Source of the DNA: an uncultured Sutterella sp.
GTDB taxonomy: Bacteria > Pseudomonadota > Gammaproteobacteria > Burkholderiales > Burkholderiaceae_F
NCBI GenBank assembly: GCA_900552915.1
Contig: USBS01000028.1
Span: 1-17,352 of the forward strand
Direction of reading: 5' to 3'
Length of the DNA: 17,352 nucleotides
Positions within the stretch are counted from its first letter, which is position 1; each line of letters begins with the position of its first letter. The position numbers and the translations under genes were made by a program. Shown here piece after piece: positions 1 through 7,516 of the stretch. A model generated the notes under the pieces. It saw nothing but the letters and a program-made list of their open reading frames with translations. It had not been told where the DNA came from and made no database searches.

Positions 1-140
1 CGAACGGCACCCCATTGCCCCCAAAGGAACTTCTCTTGTTCCTTGGTTGGATAGAGACGAAACTTGGCAGCGTGAAGCATTGTCGACCAGAAAGTGAAAC
101 ACTGGAGCATTATGATCGACCTGTGTAAACGAAACAAGCT

Positions 141-181
141 CGGCATTCCTCCCCGCCTCATGGAGGGGAGGAGGAATGCCG
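141..181. repeat. 12-bp perfect inverted repeat (hairpin)
   Basis: The arms CGGCATTCCTCC (141-152) and GGAGGAATGCCG (170-181) are perfect reverse complements around a 17-base spacer that is itself C-rich then G-rich. Neither strand has a good T-run right after the stem, so it is not a textbook terminator. It lies beyond the terminator of the PFL gene and could be a bidirectional stop or the trace of an element end. Confidence 0.6.
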
Positions 182-193
182 ATTCTTGCTGAT

Positions 194-228
194 TAAAAAG
201 CCCAGACTGTTTTAAAGCAGTCTGGGCT
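194..228 (-). terminator. Rho-independent terminator of the ACT-PFL genes
   Basis: On the minus strand an 11-bp perfect stem, AGCCCAGACTG with CAGTCTGGGCT (199-209 and 218-228), closes an 8-base AT-rich loop and is followed by five T residues. It sits about 30 bases downstream of the PFL stop codon, where a terminator is expected. The plus strand has no T-run after the stem, so it should work for the minus strand. Confidence 0.9.
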
Positions 229-257
229 CAGAGGAAAATGATTTTTCGGTTCTCTGG

Positions 258-1631
258 TTAGTTTCTGAGGCTATGAATCGGCGCAGGGATTCGTCCGCCG
301 AAGTCGATGAACTTCTGCGAGTCGCCGCCCGGCACACGGATGATGGAGGCTTCGCCCAAGAGGCCGCCGAACACCGCCACGTCGCCCACGGTCTTGCCCG
401 GCACCGGAATGATGCGCACAGCCGTGGTCTTGCTGTTGATCATGCCGATGGCGGCTTCGTCGGCGATCATGGCCGAAATCGTTTCGGCAGGCGTGTCGCC
501 CGGGATGGCGATCATGTCGAGTCCCACGGAGCACACGCACGTCATGGCTTCAAGCTTTTCCATCGTGAGCGCCCCCGAACGGGCCGCCGCTTCGATGGCG
601 CTGTCTTCGCTCACCGGAATGAAGGCGCCCGAAAGGCCGCCCACGTGGCTTGAGGCAAAGACGCCGCCCTTTTTCACGGCGTCGTTGAGCATCGCAAGAA
701 TGGCAGTCGACCCCGGTGCACCGATTGAAGACAACCCCAGCATCTGGAAGATTTCGCCCACGCTGTCGCCCACGGCAGGCGTCGGGGCCAAGGAAAGGTC
801 CGCCACGCCGAACGGGATGTCCATGGCCTTGGCGACACCGCGTCCGATCAGTTCGCCCACGCGCGTTACCTTGTAAGCGGTGTGTTTGATCACTTCGGCG
901 ATTTCGGAGAGCGTCAGCTTGCGGCCGGTTTCTTCAATGGCGCGCTGCAGGGCTTTATTCACAACGCCCGGGCCCGAAACGCCCACGTCGATCACGACGT
1001 CGGGTTCGCCCACGCCCAAGTAGGCGCCGGCCATAAAGGGAACGTCCTGCGGAATGTTGCAGAAGACGACGAGCTTGGCGCAGCCGATGCCGTCGCGATC
1101 GGCCGTGGCGTTGGCCGTCTCGACAATCGTGCGCCCCATGAGGCTCACAGCATCCATGTTGATGCCGCTTTTCGTTGAGCCCACATTGATTGAAGAGCAG
1201 ATGCGATCGGTCGTGGCCAGGGCTTCCGGAAGAGCATTGATGAGGTTGCGCTCGCCCGGCGTCATGCCTTTTTCAACCAACGCGCCGAAGCCGCCCACAA
1301 AGTCCACGCCCACTTCCTTGGCGCAGTCGTCGAGAATGCGGCAGACGCGCACCATTTGTTCGGTCGTAAAGCCCGCGCACACGGTGCCGATCGCCGACAC
1401 CGCAATGCGTTTGTTGACGACCGGAATGCCGTAGCGGTCGCCCACACTGTTACAGGTTTCCACGAGGCGCTTGGCGTACTTGAGAATCTTGCTGCGCACC
1501 TTGAGTTCAAAGACGTCGAAGTCGTGGCTCGCGCAGTCGAAAAGGTTGATGCCGAGCGTTACCGTGCGCACGTCGAGATGCTCGCTGCGAAGCATGTTGA
1601 TGGTCGAAAGAACCTCGCGTTCGGTCAGCAT
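258..1631 (-). CDS. PFL family protein (DUF711 / UPF0210)
   Basis: The 457-residue product matches the full usual length of the UPF0210/DUF711 family (PFL family), a conserved cytosolic family without an established reaction. Recognisable stretches are VTLGINLFDCA near residues 25-35, INVGSTKSGINMD near 150-162, and the glycine-rich VIDVGVSGPGVV near 215-226. I see no glycyl-radical motif or transmembrane segment, so the PFL name should not be read as pyruvate formate-lyase activity. The ATG at 1631 is preceded by GGAG at a reasonable distance. The gene lies 52 bases downstream of an ACT-domain gene on the same strand. Pairing of an ACT-domain protein with this family recurs in many bacteria, which suggests an amino-acid-responsive partner. 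The pair ends at the strong terminator at 194-228. Confidence 0.9.
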   Translation of the reverse strand: MLTEREVLSTINMLRSEHLDVRTVTLGINLFDCASHDFDVFELKVRSKILKYAKRLVETCNSVGDRYGIPVVNKRIAVSAIGTVCAGFTTEQMVRVCRILDDCAKEVGVDFVGGFGALVEKGMTPGERNLINALPEALATTDRICSSINVGSTKSGINMDAVSLMGRTIVETANATADRDGIGCAKLVVFCNIPQDVPFMAGAYLGVGEPDVVIDVGVSGPGVVNKALQRAIEETGRKLTLSEIAEVIKHTAYKVTRVGELIGRGVAKAMDIPFGVADLSLAPTPAVGDSVGEIFQMLGLSSIGAPGSTAILAMLNDAVKKGGVFASSHVGGLSGAFIPVSEDSAIEAAARSGALTMEKLEAMTCVCSVGLDMIAIPGDTPAETISAMIADEAAIGMINSKTTAVRIIPVPGKTVGDVAVFGGLLGEASIIRVPGGDSQKFIDFGGRIPAPIHSLRN

Positions 1632-1683
1632 GGTTGTCTTGCTCCGTTTGGAAAATCAGTGAAACTGGAATTGGCCGATCGTT

Positions 1684-2244
1684 TTAGATGACGGCGACGC
1701 GGTGCACGGCTTCGAAGATGTCGCGGTGCTGCATCGTAAGCGACACGCCGAGCGTTTTGGCGCGCTCCAAAAGCACGCGGTGAAGGCTGCGGGTGTCCAG
1801 ATCCGTGGGAATCGTCACTTCAAAAACTTGCATCGAGTTGCCTTCGGCAAGCTGGAAGGCACGCATCGAGTTGATGTTGATCTGCTGCTCGCCGAAGATA
1901 TGAGCAAACGTACCCACGATGTCGTTGCGATCGGGCCCGTAGACCGAAATCACGAAGGGTTCGCTCGGAATCGGCGCCTGCGTGGGCTCTTCGTAGTCGC
2001 GCGTGACGATCGTGAGGCGCATCTTCTTTAAGGCAACCGCCTTTTCGATTTCGCCGTTCAACGTTTCGTTGGTGACCTCTTCGGGCTTGTCCACCAGATA
2101 GATGCCGGCAAACTGATCGTGCAGCGTCGACTGGGTCATTTCACGGATGTTGCAGCCCAGACGCGTGATGACGGACGACACGCAGGCGATGACGCCGGGC
2201 TGATCGAGCCCGATGACGGCAACGACGACTTCGTGGTTGGACAT
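1684..2244 (-). CDS. Two-ACT-domain protein, GcvR-like
   Basis: The 186-residue product has two ACT-type regulatory domains. The first is at about residues 5-75, opening with VVVAVIGLDQPGVIACVSS and continuing into LGCNIREM. The second is at about 95-170, opening with FVISVYGPDRNDIVG and continuing into ININSMRAF. ACT domains bind small ligands, often amino acids. Length and layout resemble GcvR, the accessory repressor of glycine cleavage, rather than the roughly 90-residue single-domain UPF0237 proteins usually found beside PFL genes. There is no DNA-binding or catalytic domain. The ATG is preceded by AGGAG with about 8 bases of spacing, a strong ribosome site. The gene is first in a two-gene unit with the PFL gene, so a ligand sensor acting on or with that protein is a fair inference but not shown. 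Confidence 0.85.
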   Translation of the reverse strand: MSNHEVVVAVIGLDQPGVIACVSSVITRLGCNIREMTQSTLHDQFAGIYLVDKPEEVTNETLNGEIEKAVALKKMRLTIVTRDYEEPTQAPIPSEPFVISVYGPDRNDIVGTFAHIFGEQQININSMRAFQLAEGNSMQVFEVTIPTDLDTRSLHRVLLERAKTLGVSLTMQHRDIFEAVHRVAVI

Positions 2245-2280
2245 GAATGAACTCCTCGCAGAATAGAAAGGGCGGCCGGC

Positions 2281-2320
2281 GGTCCGAATAGGGCCAAAGG
2301 CGGCATATCCGAATAGGATA
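2281..2320. promoter_or_regulatory. Tandem dyad, candidate operator before ACT-PFL genes
   Basis: Two copies of TCCGAATAGG occur 25 bases apart (2283-2292 and 2308-2317). The second is the core of a perfect dyad TATCC-GAATA-GGATA (2306-2320). The first is a 4-of-5 dyad GGTCC-GAATA-GGGCC (2281-2295). The pair lies 37-76 bases upstream of the ACT gene start, between it and tatD. Geometry and placement suit a transcription factor site, but the factor is unknown. Confidence 0.45.
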
Positions 2321-2333
2321 CCACAGCGGCTTC

Positions 2334-3134
2334 TTAGCGATCAGCCGCGAGTTTCGGGAAAACGGCAAGTGCGTTGGCCGTGCTTTGCTCGGCAAGGCTT
2401 TCGACGGAGACGTTCCGAAGCTCTGCCGCGGTCTGCAGCACCTCGAAAAGATCAACAGGCCGGCACACGGTTTCACCTGCCGCTCTGCGGTTTGCCGTGA
2501 GCATGAAGGGCGCATCGGTTTCAAGCACGTAGGCGTCTTCGGGTAATTTCGTAAAAACTTCCCGAATGCGACGGGAGCCCGAGTAGGTCAGCGATGGTCC
2601 GAATCCGAGCTTAAAGCCGAGTTTGAAGCACTGTCGAGCCTCTTCAAAAGAGCCCGCAAAGGCGTGCAGGACACCTGTGACGTGCGTTTTTTTGAGACAT
2701 GCCATCACGTGGGGCAGCGCTTTTCGGGAGTGAATGCTCACAGGCAAATTGGCATTCTCGGCCGCTTCAAGCATCGCTTCGAAAAGTTCGATTTGTGCGG
2801 AAAGCTCGAGCGGACAGGTGCCGGGGTAAAGGTCCAGCCCGATTTCGCCGACGGCGGCCAACAAGGGATCGTCTTCGTTGGCCTTCAGAGTTTCTTCAAG
2901 GGCAAGGACTTCGGATTCGATCGCAGCCTTGTCTTTCACAAGCAGCGGGTGAACGCCCAACGCGTAATGAAGCCTTTGGTTATGCGCCGTTGTTTGGACA
3001 GCTTCAAAGTCTTCCGAGTGCGTGGCGCAGACAAGTGCGTCGACAAGACCCGACGAACGGGCTTGGGCGAGATCCGAGTCTTGCGCAAGCTCTGGTTCGG
3101 CGTAATGGCAGTGGGTGTCGACGACCGCAATCAT
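2334..3134 (-). CDS. TatD family metal-dependent hydrolase (DNase-like)
   Basis: The 266-residue product is a TatD-family TIM-barrel metal hydrolase, a family with 3'-5' exonuclease and DNase members. Visible metal ligands are the HxH at residues 8 and 10 (VDTHCHY), the glutamate in AVGEIGLDLYPG, the histidine in SIHSRKALPHV, the histidine in VLHAFAGSF, and the aspartate in VLETDAPFML. All the expected sites are present, so the enzyme should be intact. I chose the ATG at 3134 because the reading frame upstream offers only a TTG start and would add 14 residues that do not match the family, which begins right before the HxH. The start lies 10 bases after the lolD stop, so translation is probably coupled to the Lol genes. 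The ribosome site is weak. Confidence 0.88.
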   Translation of the reverse strand: MIAVVDTHCHYAEPELAQDSDLAQARSSGLVDALVCATHSEDFEAVQTTAHNQRLHYALGVHPLLVKDKAAIESEVLALEETLKANEDDPLLAAVGEIGLDLYPGTCPLELSAQIELFEAMLEAAENANLPVSIHSRKALPHVMACLKKTHVTGVLHAFAGSFEEARQCFKLGFKLGFGPSLTYSGSRRIREVFTKLPEDAYVLETDAPFMLTANRRAAGETVCRPVDLFEVLQTAAELRNVSVESLAEQSTANALAVFPKLAADR

Positions 3135-3144
3135 GGCTGACCGG

Positions 3145-3855
3145 TTAATGAGTCTGTTGGTCGGAAATGTCTTCAATCACGCCGCCCGCAAGCTTCAGGA
3201 CCCGATCGCAGCGAGCCGCGATCTGCAGGTCGTGCGTGACGATCACCACGGCCGTGCCTTTGGCTTTGGCGGTTTTGACAAGGCACTCGAAAACGTCGAG
3301 CGCCGTGTCTTGATCAAGGTTTCCGGTGGGTTCGTCGGCAAGAATGCACGCGGGATCGGTCACCATGGCACGGGCTATCGCCGTGCGCTGTCGTTCGCCG
3401 CCGGAGAGTTGGCTCGGCAGGTGCGTAAGGCGATCGGCCAGACCCAGCGCTTCGAGCGCCGCTTTTGCACGCGCGTAGGCTTCTTCCTTGGGTGTGCGGC
3501 GGATTAGAAGCGGCATCGCGGCATTTTCAAGCGCCGTAAATTCCGGCAGCAGATGATGAAACTGATAAACAAAGCCTAGCGCGCGGTTGCGCATGTCGCC
3601 CAAAGCTTTGTCGGAAAGCGCGCCGATGTTTTCGCCCGAGATGAAGACCTCTCCTGCGTCGGGTGCGTCCAGTCCGCCCAAGATGTGCAGCAACGTCGAC
3701 TTGCCCGAACCCGAGGCACCCACGATGGCGAGCACTTCTCCGGGACGCGCTTCAAAGGTAACGCCCGAAAGCACGTCGACGGCGTGTCCGAGACCGTCGG
3801 AAAAGCGCTTTTTGACGTCAAGCGCGCGGATTGCCGTTGGCGTGGAATTATTCAT
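3145..3855 (-). CDS. lolD: Lipoprotein-releasing ABC transporter ATP-binding protein LolD
   Basis: The 236-residue ATPase is the energy-coupling subunit of the inner-membrane complex that extracts mature lipoproteins and hands them to LolA for transport to the outer membrane. Walker A GASGSGKST is at 46-54, the Q-loop around YQFHH at 97-101, the signature LSGGERQR from 150, Walker B ILADEP at 171-176 with GNLD following, and the switch histidine near 208. The YQFHHLLPEFTALENAAMP stretch is characteristic of LolD among related macrolide-exporter ATPases. Its ATG overlaps the 3' end of the permease gene by 8 bp, which supports co-translation and the Lol assignment. Confidence 0.93.
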   Translation of the reverse strand: MNNSTPTAIRALDVKKRFSDGLGHAVDVLSGVTFEARPGEVLAIVGASGSGKSTLLHILGGLDAPDAGEVFISGENIGALSDKALGDMRNRALGFVYQFHHLLPEFTALENAAMPLLIRRTPKEEAYARAKAALEALGLADRLTHLPSQLSGGERQRTAIARAMVTDPACILADEPTGNLDQDTALDVFECLVKTAKAKGTAVVIVTHDLQIAARCDRVLKLAGGVIEDISDQQTH

Positions 3856-5107
3856 AGCGCAGTGCCTCCGCAGGACGCGTGCGTGCGGCTCGCCACGAGG
3901 GGTAGAGCGTAGCCGCCAGACTCATGAGAAAACTCAGGACCGCAATCGGGATGATGTCGCTTGCGCGCGGATCCGACGGCATCGAGCTGATGAAGTAGAT
4001 TTCCTTGGGCAGGAACTCGACTCCGAGCGCCGTTTCGATCGCGGGCACGATCACGTCCAGATTGCATGCAATCAGCAGTCCCAGACCAACGCCCACCGCA
4101 ACGCCCGTAAAGCCCACGATGCTGCCCTGAATCATGAAGATGCGCATGATGGCGCCCGAACTCGCGCCGAGCGTACGCAAAATCGCGATGTCGGACTGCT
4201 TTTCAGTGACGGTCATCACCAAAGTCGAGACAAGGCCGAAAGCGCCCACCAATACGATCAAAAAGAGAATGATCGACATCATGGTCTTTTCCACTTTGAC
4301 GGCGGCAAACCATGTGCGGTTTTGCATCGTCCAGTCGGTGGCGTACCAACCGCTCGGCAGAAGCGGACGGATGGAAGAGACGACGGACGGGGCTTCGTTC
4401 ATGTCGGTGAGCTTCAATCTCAGGCCGGTGGCGCCGCCCGTTCGAAAGAGCGTTGCGGCGTCTTCGACATTCATCACGCACAGGGTGCTGTCGAATTCGT
4501 AGTGGCCGGAATCAATAAGTCCCGCCACCGTCATCTGCTTCATGCGGGGAACGAACCCGGCGGGCGTGACGTTGCCCTTGGAGACGATGAGCGTGACTTT
4601 GTCGCCCGGCACCACGCGCAGTTGTCGCGCGAGATCTTGCCCCAGAATGACGGAAAAAGAGCCCGCCTTGAGTTTGTCGACGCCTCCGAATACCACAGTC
4701 GACGGAATGTCGCTGACCGTGGGTTCTGCCTTTGGGTCGATGCCGCGCACCACCGCCCCTTGTACGGAGGAGCCGGCCGAAAGAAGCGCCTGACCCGAAA
4801 CAAACGGCGCACCCGCAACGATGCGCTTGTCGGCTTCTTTAAAGGCGGCAAGCGCCTGATTCCAGTCGCCCACGCCGCCCGCGAGGTTGTAGATCTCGGC
4901 GTGCGAGAGCACCGAGAGCATGCGGTCGCGCACCTCCTTTTGAAAGCCGTTCATCACGGAGAGCACGATGATGAGCGCCATCACGCCAACGGCAATGGAG
5001 GCAACCGAAATGCCCGAAATAAAACTCATGAAGCCGTCTTTGCGGCGTCCGCGGCGGCCGGCGCGTGTGTATCGCAGCCCCACGGTCAGTTCAAAGGGAA
5101 GAGCCAA
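3848..5107 (-). CDS. lolC: Lipoprotein-releasing ABC transporter permease (LolC/LolE type)
   Basis: The 419-residue product has the LolC/LolE/FtsX architecture. There is an N-terminal membrane segment (about residues 30-55, SVASIAVGVMALIIVLSVM), a large periplasmic domain, and three C-terminal membrane segments starting near FLIVLVGAFGLVSTLVM, with the conserved cytoplasmic EKQSDIAILRTLGAS loop between. The opening FELTVGLRYTRAGRR is typical for the family. The frame is open much further upstream, but the conserved N-terminus begins at a TTG at 5107 (about 19 bases after the ybaK stop), so I take TTG as the start; no ATG is suitably placed. Only one permease gene is present, so it may form a homodimer or pair with a subunit encoded elsewhere. 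LolC versus LolE cannot be decided here. Confidence 0.88.
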   Translation of the reverse strand: MALPFELTVGLRYTRAGRRGRRKDGFMSFISGISVASIAVGVMALIIVLSVMNGFQKEVRDRMLSVLSHAEIYNLAGGVGDWNQALAAFKEADKRIVAGAPFVSGQALLSAGSSVQGAVVRGIDPKAEPTVSDIPSTVVFGGVDKLKAGSFSVILGQDLARQLRVVPGDKVTLIVSKGNVTPAGFVPRMKQMTVAGLIDSGHYEFDSTLCVMNVEDAATLFRTGGATGLRLKLTDMNEAPSVVSSIRPLLPSGWYATDWTMQNRTWFAAVKVEKTMMSIILFLIVLVGAFGLVSTLVMTVTEKQSDIAILRTLGASSGAIMRIFMIQGSIVGFTGVAVGVGLGLLIACNLDVIVPAIETALGVEFLPKEIYFISSMPSDPRASDIIPIAVLSFLMSLAATLYPSWRAARTRPAEALRYE

Positions 5108-5126
5108 GGTTGTTTCTCGTGAGTGA

Positions 5127-5621
5127 TTAATCGGTAAGCGCCACATCCACGGGGACGGCGCCGAGTTTTTCGGTGAGCACCGTCGGGCTGATCGCCACGA
5201 TGAAGCCGCGGCGTCCGCCGTTGATGTAGATCTCGTCGAGCTCCAAGATGGATTTTTGCACGTATACGGGCATTTTCTTGCGCGTGCCGAAGGGGCTCGT
5301 GCCGCCCACCATATAGCCCGAATTGCGCTGTGCCTGTTCGGGCTTGCAGGGAGCAACGCTCTTGCAGCCGATCTGTCGCGCCAGGTTTTTGGTTGACACT
5401 TCGCAGTCGCCGTGCATCAAGATCACCAGAGGTTTGGCGGCTTCGTTTTCCATGATGAGCGTCTTGATGGTGGCGTGCTCGTCAAGCCCGAGCGACTCGG
5501 CTGCCTTGTGCGTGCCGCCGTGCTCGACGTAGTCGTAGGAGTATTCGCGAAACGCCGCGTCGTGGGCTTTGAGCCATTCGGTGGCGGGCGTCGCGCTTTC
5601 GTGTTTGGCGTGCTTGGCCAT
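5127..5621 (-). CDS. ybaK: Cys-tRNA(Pro)/aminoacyl-tRNA deacylase, YbaK family
   Basis: The 164-residue product is a YbaK/EbsC-type trans-editing deacylase, which hydrolyses cysteine mischarged onto tRNA-Pro. The key lysine is present at residue 53 in TIKTLIM, and the glycine-rich substrate loop VGGTSPFG is at 105-112, followed by INGGRRGF near 133-140. These match the YbaK subgroup better than the ProX or ProRS INS-domain groups. I chose the ATG at 5621 because AGGA lies 5 bases upstream and the longer frame overlaps the preceding gene without family similarity. It starts 7 bases after the stop of the Ogt-like gene, so the two are co-transcribed. Confidence 0.88.
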   Translation of the reverse strand: MAKHAKHESATPATEWLKAHDAAFREYSYDYVEHGGTHKAAESLGLDEHATIKTLIMENEAAKPLVILMHGDCEVSTKNLARQIGCKSVAPCKPEQAQRNSGYMVGGTSPFGTRKKMPVYVQKSILELDEIYINGGRRGFIVAISPTVLTEKLGAVPVDVALTD

Positions 5622-5628
5622 AACTGTC

Positions 5629-6162
5629 CTATATGGAAAGGTCCGAAAGGCGCAGGTACTGCGCGACAGGCGCAAGCGATTCTTCACCGAGATAAGCCTG
5701 CGGCCGATAACTTTCGGGCTTGAGAATATCAAAAGCGGTTCGTTCGGCCGCTCCGCAGACGCGGTGGCAGCCGATCAGGATCGGAAAGGGGTTGAGTGCA
5801 AGCGCTTGCCCCACGGCGCGGGCGGCTGCGGGGTTGCCTGCAGCGCGTGCCACTTCCGTGTACGTGGACCATTGTCCGGGGGCTAAGTCCGCAACAATCG
5901 TCAGAACGCGCTGAGTGAAGGGGGAAAGCCGGCGGAAGGCTTGCGTTGAGATCAGTGCCTCAAGCACTTCGGCGGGCGTCGCCTTCGGGGCGTTTACGGC
6001 GTCTTCGATGCGCTGCATCCACTCGACGACGGCTTCGGGTGCCGGTGTCGGCATGTCGACTTTAATGAGGCTCGGGCGTACTTCACGGAGCTCGGCATTT
6101 TCTTCGCGGAGAATGACGCTTCCCCACGGAGCGGGCATGAGGTATTCGTCGGCGCTACTCAT
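5629..6162 (-). CDS. Ogt/MGMT-like DNA alkyltransferase family protein, divergent active site
   Basis: The 177-residue product carries the alkyltransferase DNA-binding domain of Ogt/Ada at about residues 80-140: FTQRVLTIVADLAPGQWS, then TYTEVARAAGN, then ARAVGQALALNPFPI holding the arginine finger. These proteins repair O6-alkylguanine by moving the alkyl group to a cysteine. That cysteine is present at 132, but the canonical PCHR reads GCHR, followed by VCG instead of VVG. The usual GY.GG..xK..LL segment after it is replaced by an unrelated tail of about 35 residues. So it is neither a standard transferase nor a PWHR-type alkyltransferase-like protein, and activity is uncertain. The ATG overlaps the ispH stop by 4 bp (ATGA) with AGGA upstream. 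Confidence 0.75.
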   Translation of the reverse strand: MSSADEYLMPAPWGSVILREENAELREVRPSLIKVDMPTPAPEAVVEWMQRIEDAVNAPKATPAEVLEALISTQAFRRLSPFTQRVLTIVADLAPGQWSTYTEVARAAGNPAAARAVGQALALNPFPILIGCHRVCGAAERTAFDILKPESYRPQAYLGEESLAPVAQYLRLSDLSI

Positions 6163-7130
6163 GACTTGTTTCCTTTGTTCGCCCGCGCCGCTTCCAGATC
6201 GCTGTCCCACAGACCGCGCGGCATGGGGAAAGCCACGTTTTCCTCGTCGCCCGCCTGCGTCGTAACGGTGAGATCCGGGTGCTTGTCGCGCAATCGATCG
6301 ATGACGCCCTGCACCAGAAATTCCGGAGCGGAGGCACCCGCGGTGATGCCCACGGTTTCAACGCCTTCAAACCAAGCGTCGTCGATGTCCGCGGCCGTAT
6401 CGATCAACTTGGCGGTGCAGCCGTGGCGCTCCGCCACTTCACGCAGACGGTTGGAGTTGGAGCTGGTCACCGAGCCCACCACGAGAACCAGGTCGCAGGC
6501 TGCCGCAAGGCGCTTGACCGCATCCTGACGGTTCTGCGTGGCGTAGCAGACATCGTTTTTCTTGGGCTCCGTAATGGCCGGAAATTTCGCTTTGAGCGCG
6601 CCGATCACTTCGGCTGCGTCATCGACCGAAATCGTCGTTTGTGTCACGTAGCTCAGATCCTGCGAGCTGCTCTCCAACTGCAGTGCATTGACCGCTTCGA
6701 CCGATTCCACCAGATAAATGCCTTCGTCGATCTGCCCCATGGTGCCTTCGACTTCGGGGTGCCCCGCATGGCCGATCATGATGATTTTCTTGCCGCCGGC
6801 GTGCAGCTTCACGACCTGGCGATGCACCTTGGTGACCAAAGGGCACGTCGCGTCGAAAATACGCAGGGGGCGCGCATGGGCTTCTTCCGAGACGCTGCGC
6901 GGCACGCCGTGAGCCGAAAAGATCAGTGTGGCGCCGTCGGGCACCTGCGAGATGTCGTCGACGAAGATGGCGCCTTTGGCCTTAAGCTCCTCAACAACCG
7001 TGCGGTTGTGCACGATTTCGTGGCGCACGTACAAAGGGGCTCCGTAGACTTCAATGGCGCGCGAGACGATCTTGATGGCGCGCTTGACGCCCGCGCAAAA
7101 GCCGCGGGGTTGGGCGAGAATGACTTGCAT
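6159..7130 (-). CDS. ispH: 4-hydroxy-3-methylbut-2-enyl diphosphate reductase IspH
   Basis: The 323-residue enzyme catalyses the last step of the MEP isoprenoid pathway, reducing HMBPP to IPP and DMAPP with a [4Fe-4S] cluster. The three cluster cysteines are at 12 (PRGFCAGVKRA), 96 (DATCPLVTKVH) and 195 (NDVCYATQNRQ). The substrate residues H124 and E126 lie in GHAGHPEVEG, and SVTSSNSNRL is intact. Positions match the E. coli enzyme closely. The frame is open 78 codons further upstream, but the family begins at MQVILAQPRGFCAG, and AGGA sits about 7 bases before the ATG at 7130. The gene leads a run of overlapping genes toward tatD. Confidence 0.96.
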   Translation of the reverse strand: MQVILAQPRGFCAGVKRAIKIVSRAIEVYGAPLYVRHEIVHNRTVVEELKAKGAIFVDDISQVPDGATLIFSAHGVPRSVSEEAHARPLRIFDATCPLVTKVHRQVVKLHAGGKKIIMIGHAGHPEVEGTMGQIDEGIYLVESVEAVNALQLESSSQDLSYVTQTTISVDDAAEVIGALKAKFPAITEPKKNDVCYATQNRQDAVKRLAAACDLVLVVGSVTSSNSNRLREVAERHGCTAKLIDTAADIDDAWFEGVETVGITAGASAPEFLVQGVIDRLRDKHPDLTVTTQAGDEENVAFPMPRGLWDSDLEAARANKGNKS

Positions 7131-7301
7131 GCTGCTTCCTGTCGATGATGTGAGCGCCATTATGGCAAAAGCCGGAGGCTCTGCCTGCAAGGGGAGCGGT
7201 TCCGTCTTGCTTAATAGTGACGAAATGTCAGCGGTCATATCCTCTATGTTCAAGCATCTGATGAGCAGGCCGCGCTGTTTGAACGTCGGGCATTCTGTGT
7301 A

Positions 7302-7330
7302 AATATAGAACGTGTCGGCCGCGATGCGAA
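7302..7330 (-). promoter_or_regulatory. Candidate sigma70 promoter for ispH
   Basis: On the minus strand TTCGCA (7325-7330) and TATATT (7302-7307) are 17 bases apart. This gives a leader of roughly 165 bases before the ispH ATG. The -35 is poor and the site overlaps the end of the broken ATPase gene, so the call is tentative. Confidence 0.3.
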
Positions 7331-7502
7331 AAGAAAAACAAAAGGTTTGATACGGTTGCTGCAACTGCGCAGGATGAGCTCCGTTTTGCCGATTCGCCGG
7401 CGTCCGGTAACGACGATGGGGTGACTGGTGTGTGGTGTCGACGAGTTCCTTTTCTTCGGAAATGGCTTGTTGTTCGCTCTCTCGATCGTAATGCTTGAGT
7501 AT
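7319..7502 (-). pseudogene. Broken 5' end of an AAA/ATPase_2-type ATP-binding protein gene
   Basis: Two minus-strand segments together read like the N-terminus of a P-loop ATPase of the ATPase_2 type often found in archaea and gut bacteria. The first (7502-7425) encodes LKHYDRESEQQAISEE. The second (7423-7319), one base out of frame, encodes HPIVVTGRRRIGKTELI and then KPFVFLFASR. GRRRIGKT (7382-7405) is the Walker A motif of this family, and the YDRE opening is its usual start. The would-be first codon is ATA, preceded by AAGG, which suggests a lost ATG. After FASR no family similarity continues, and all three frames close before ispH. So the start codon is damaged, there is one frameshift, and the body of the gene (several hundred codons) is missing. 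The identification rests on motif recognition only. Confidence 0.7.
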
Positions 7503-7516
7503 TGTGCCTTGGCAAA

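Noticed and set aside
2..97. Plus-strand open frame from the left edge (31 codons, ending in WQREALSTRK).
   Set aside because: It could be the C-terminus of a gene converging from the left, but it is too short and unrecognised to call.
258..1631. Pyruvate formate-lyase, as the PFL name suggests.
   Set aside because: No glycyl-radical loop or catalytic cysteine pair is present; the sequence is DUF711/UPF0210.
3587..5122. Very long plus-strand frame opposite the Lol genes (511 codons).
   Set aside because: It is the antisense shadow of lolD and its permease; its composition is rich in His, Arg and Asp as expected from reverse reading of GC-rich codons.
7131..7364. N-terminal extension of ispH by 78 codons.
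   Set aside because: The family begins at MQVILAQPRG with a ribosome site just upstream; the extension reads through the remains of the ATPase gene in another frame.
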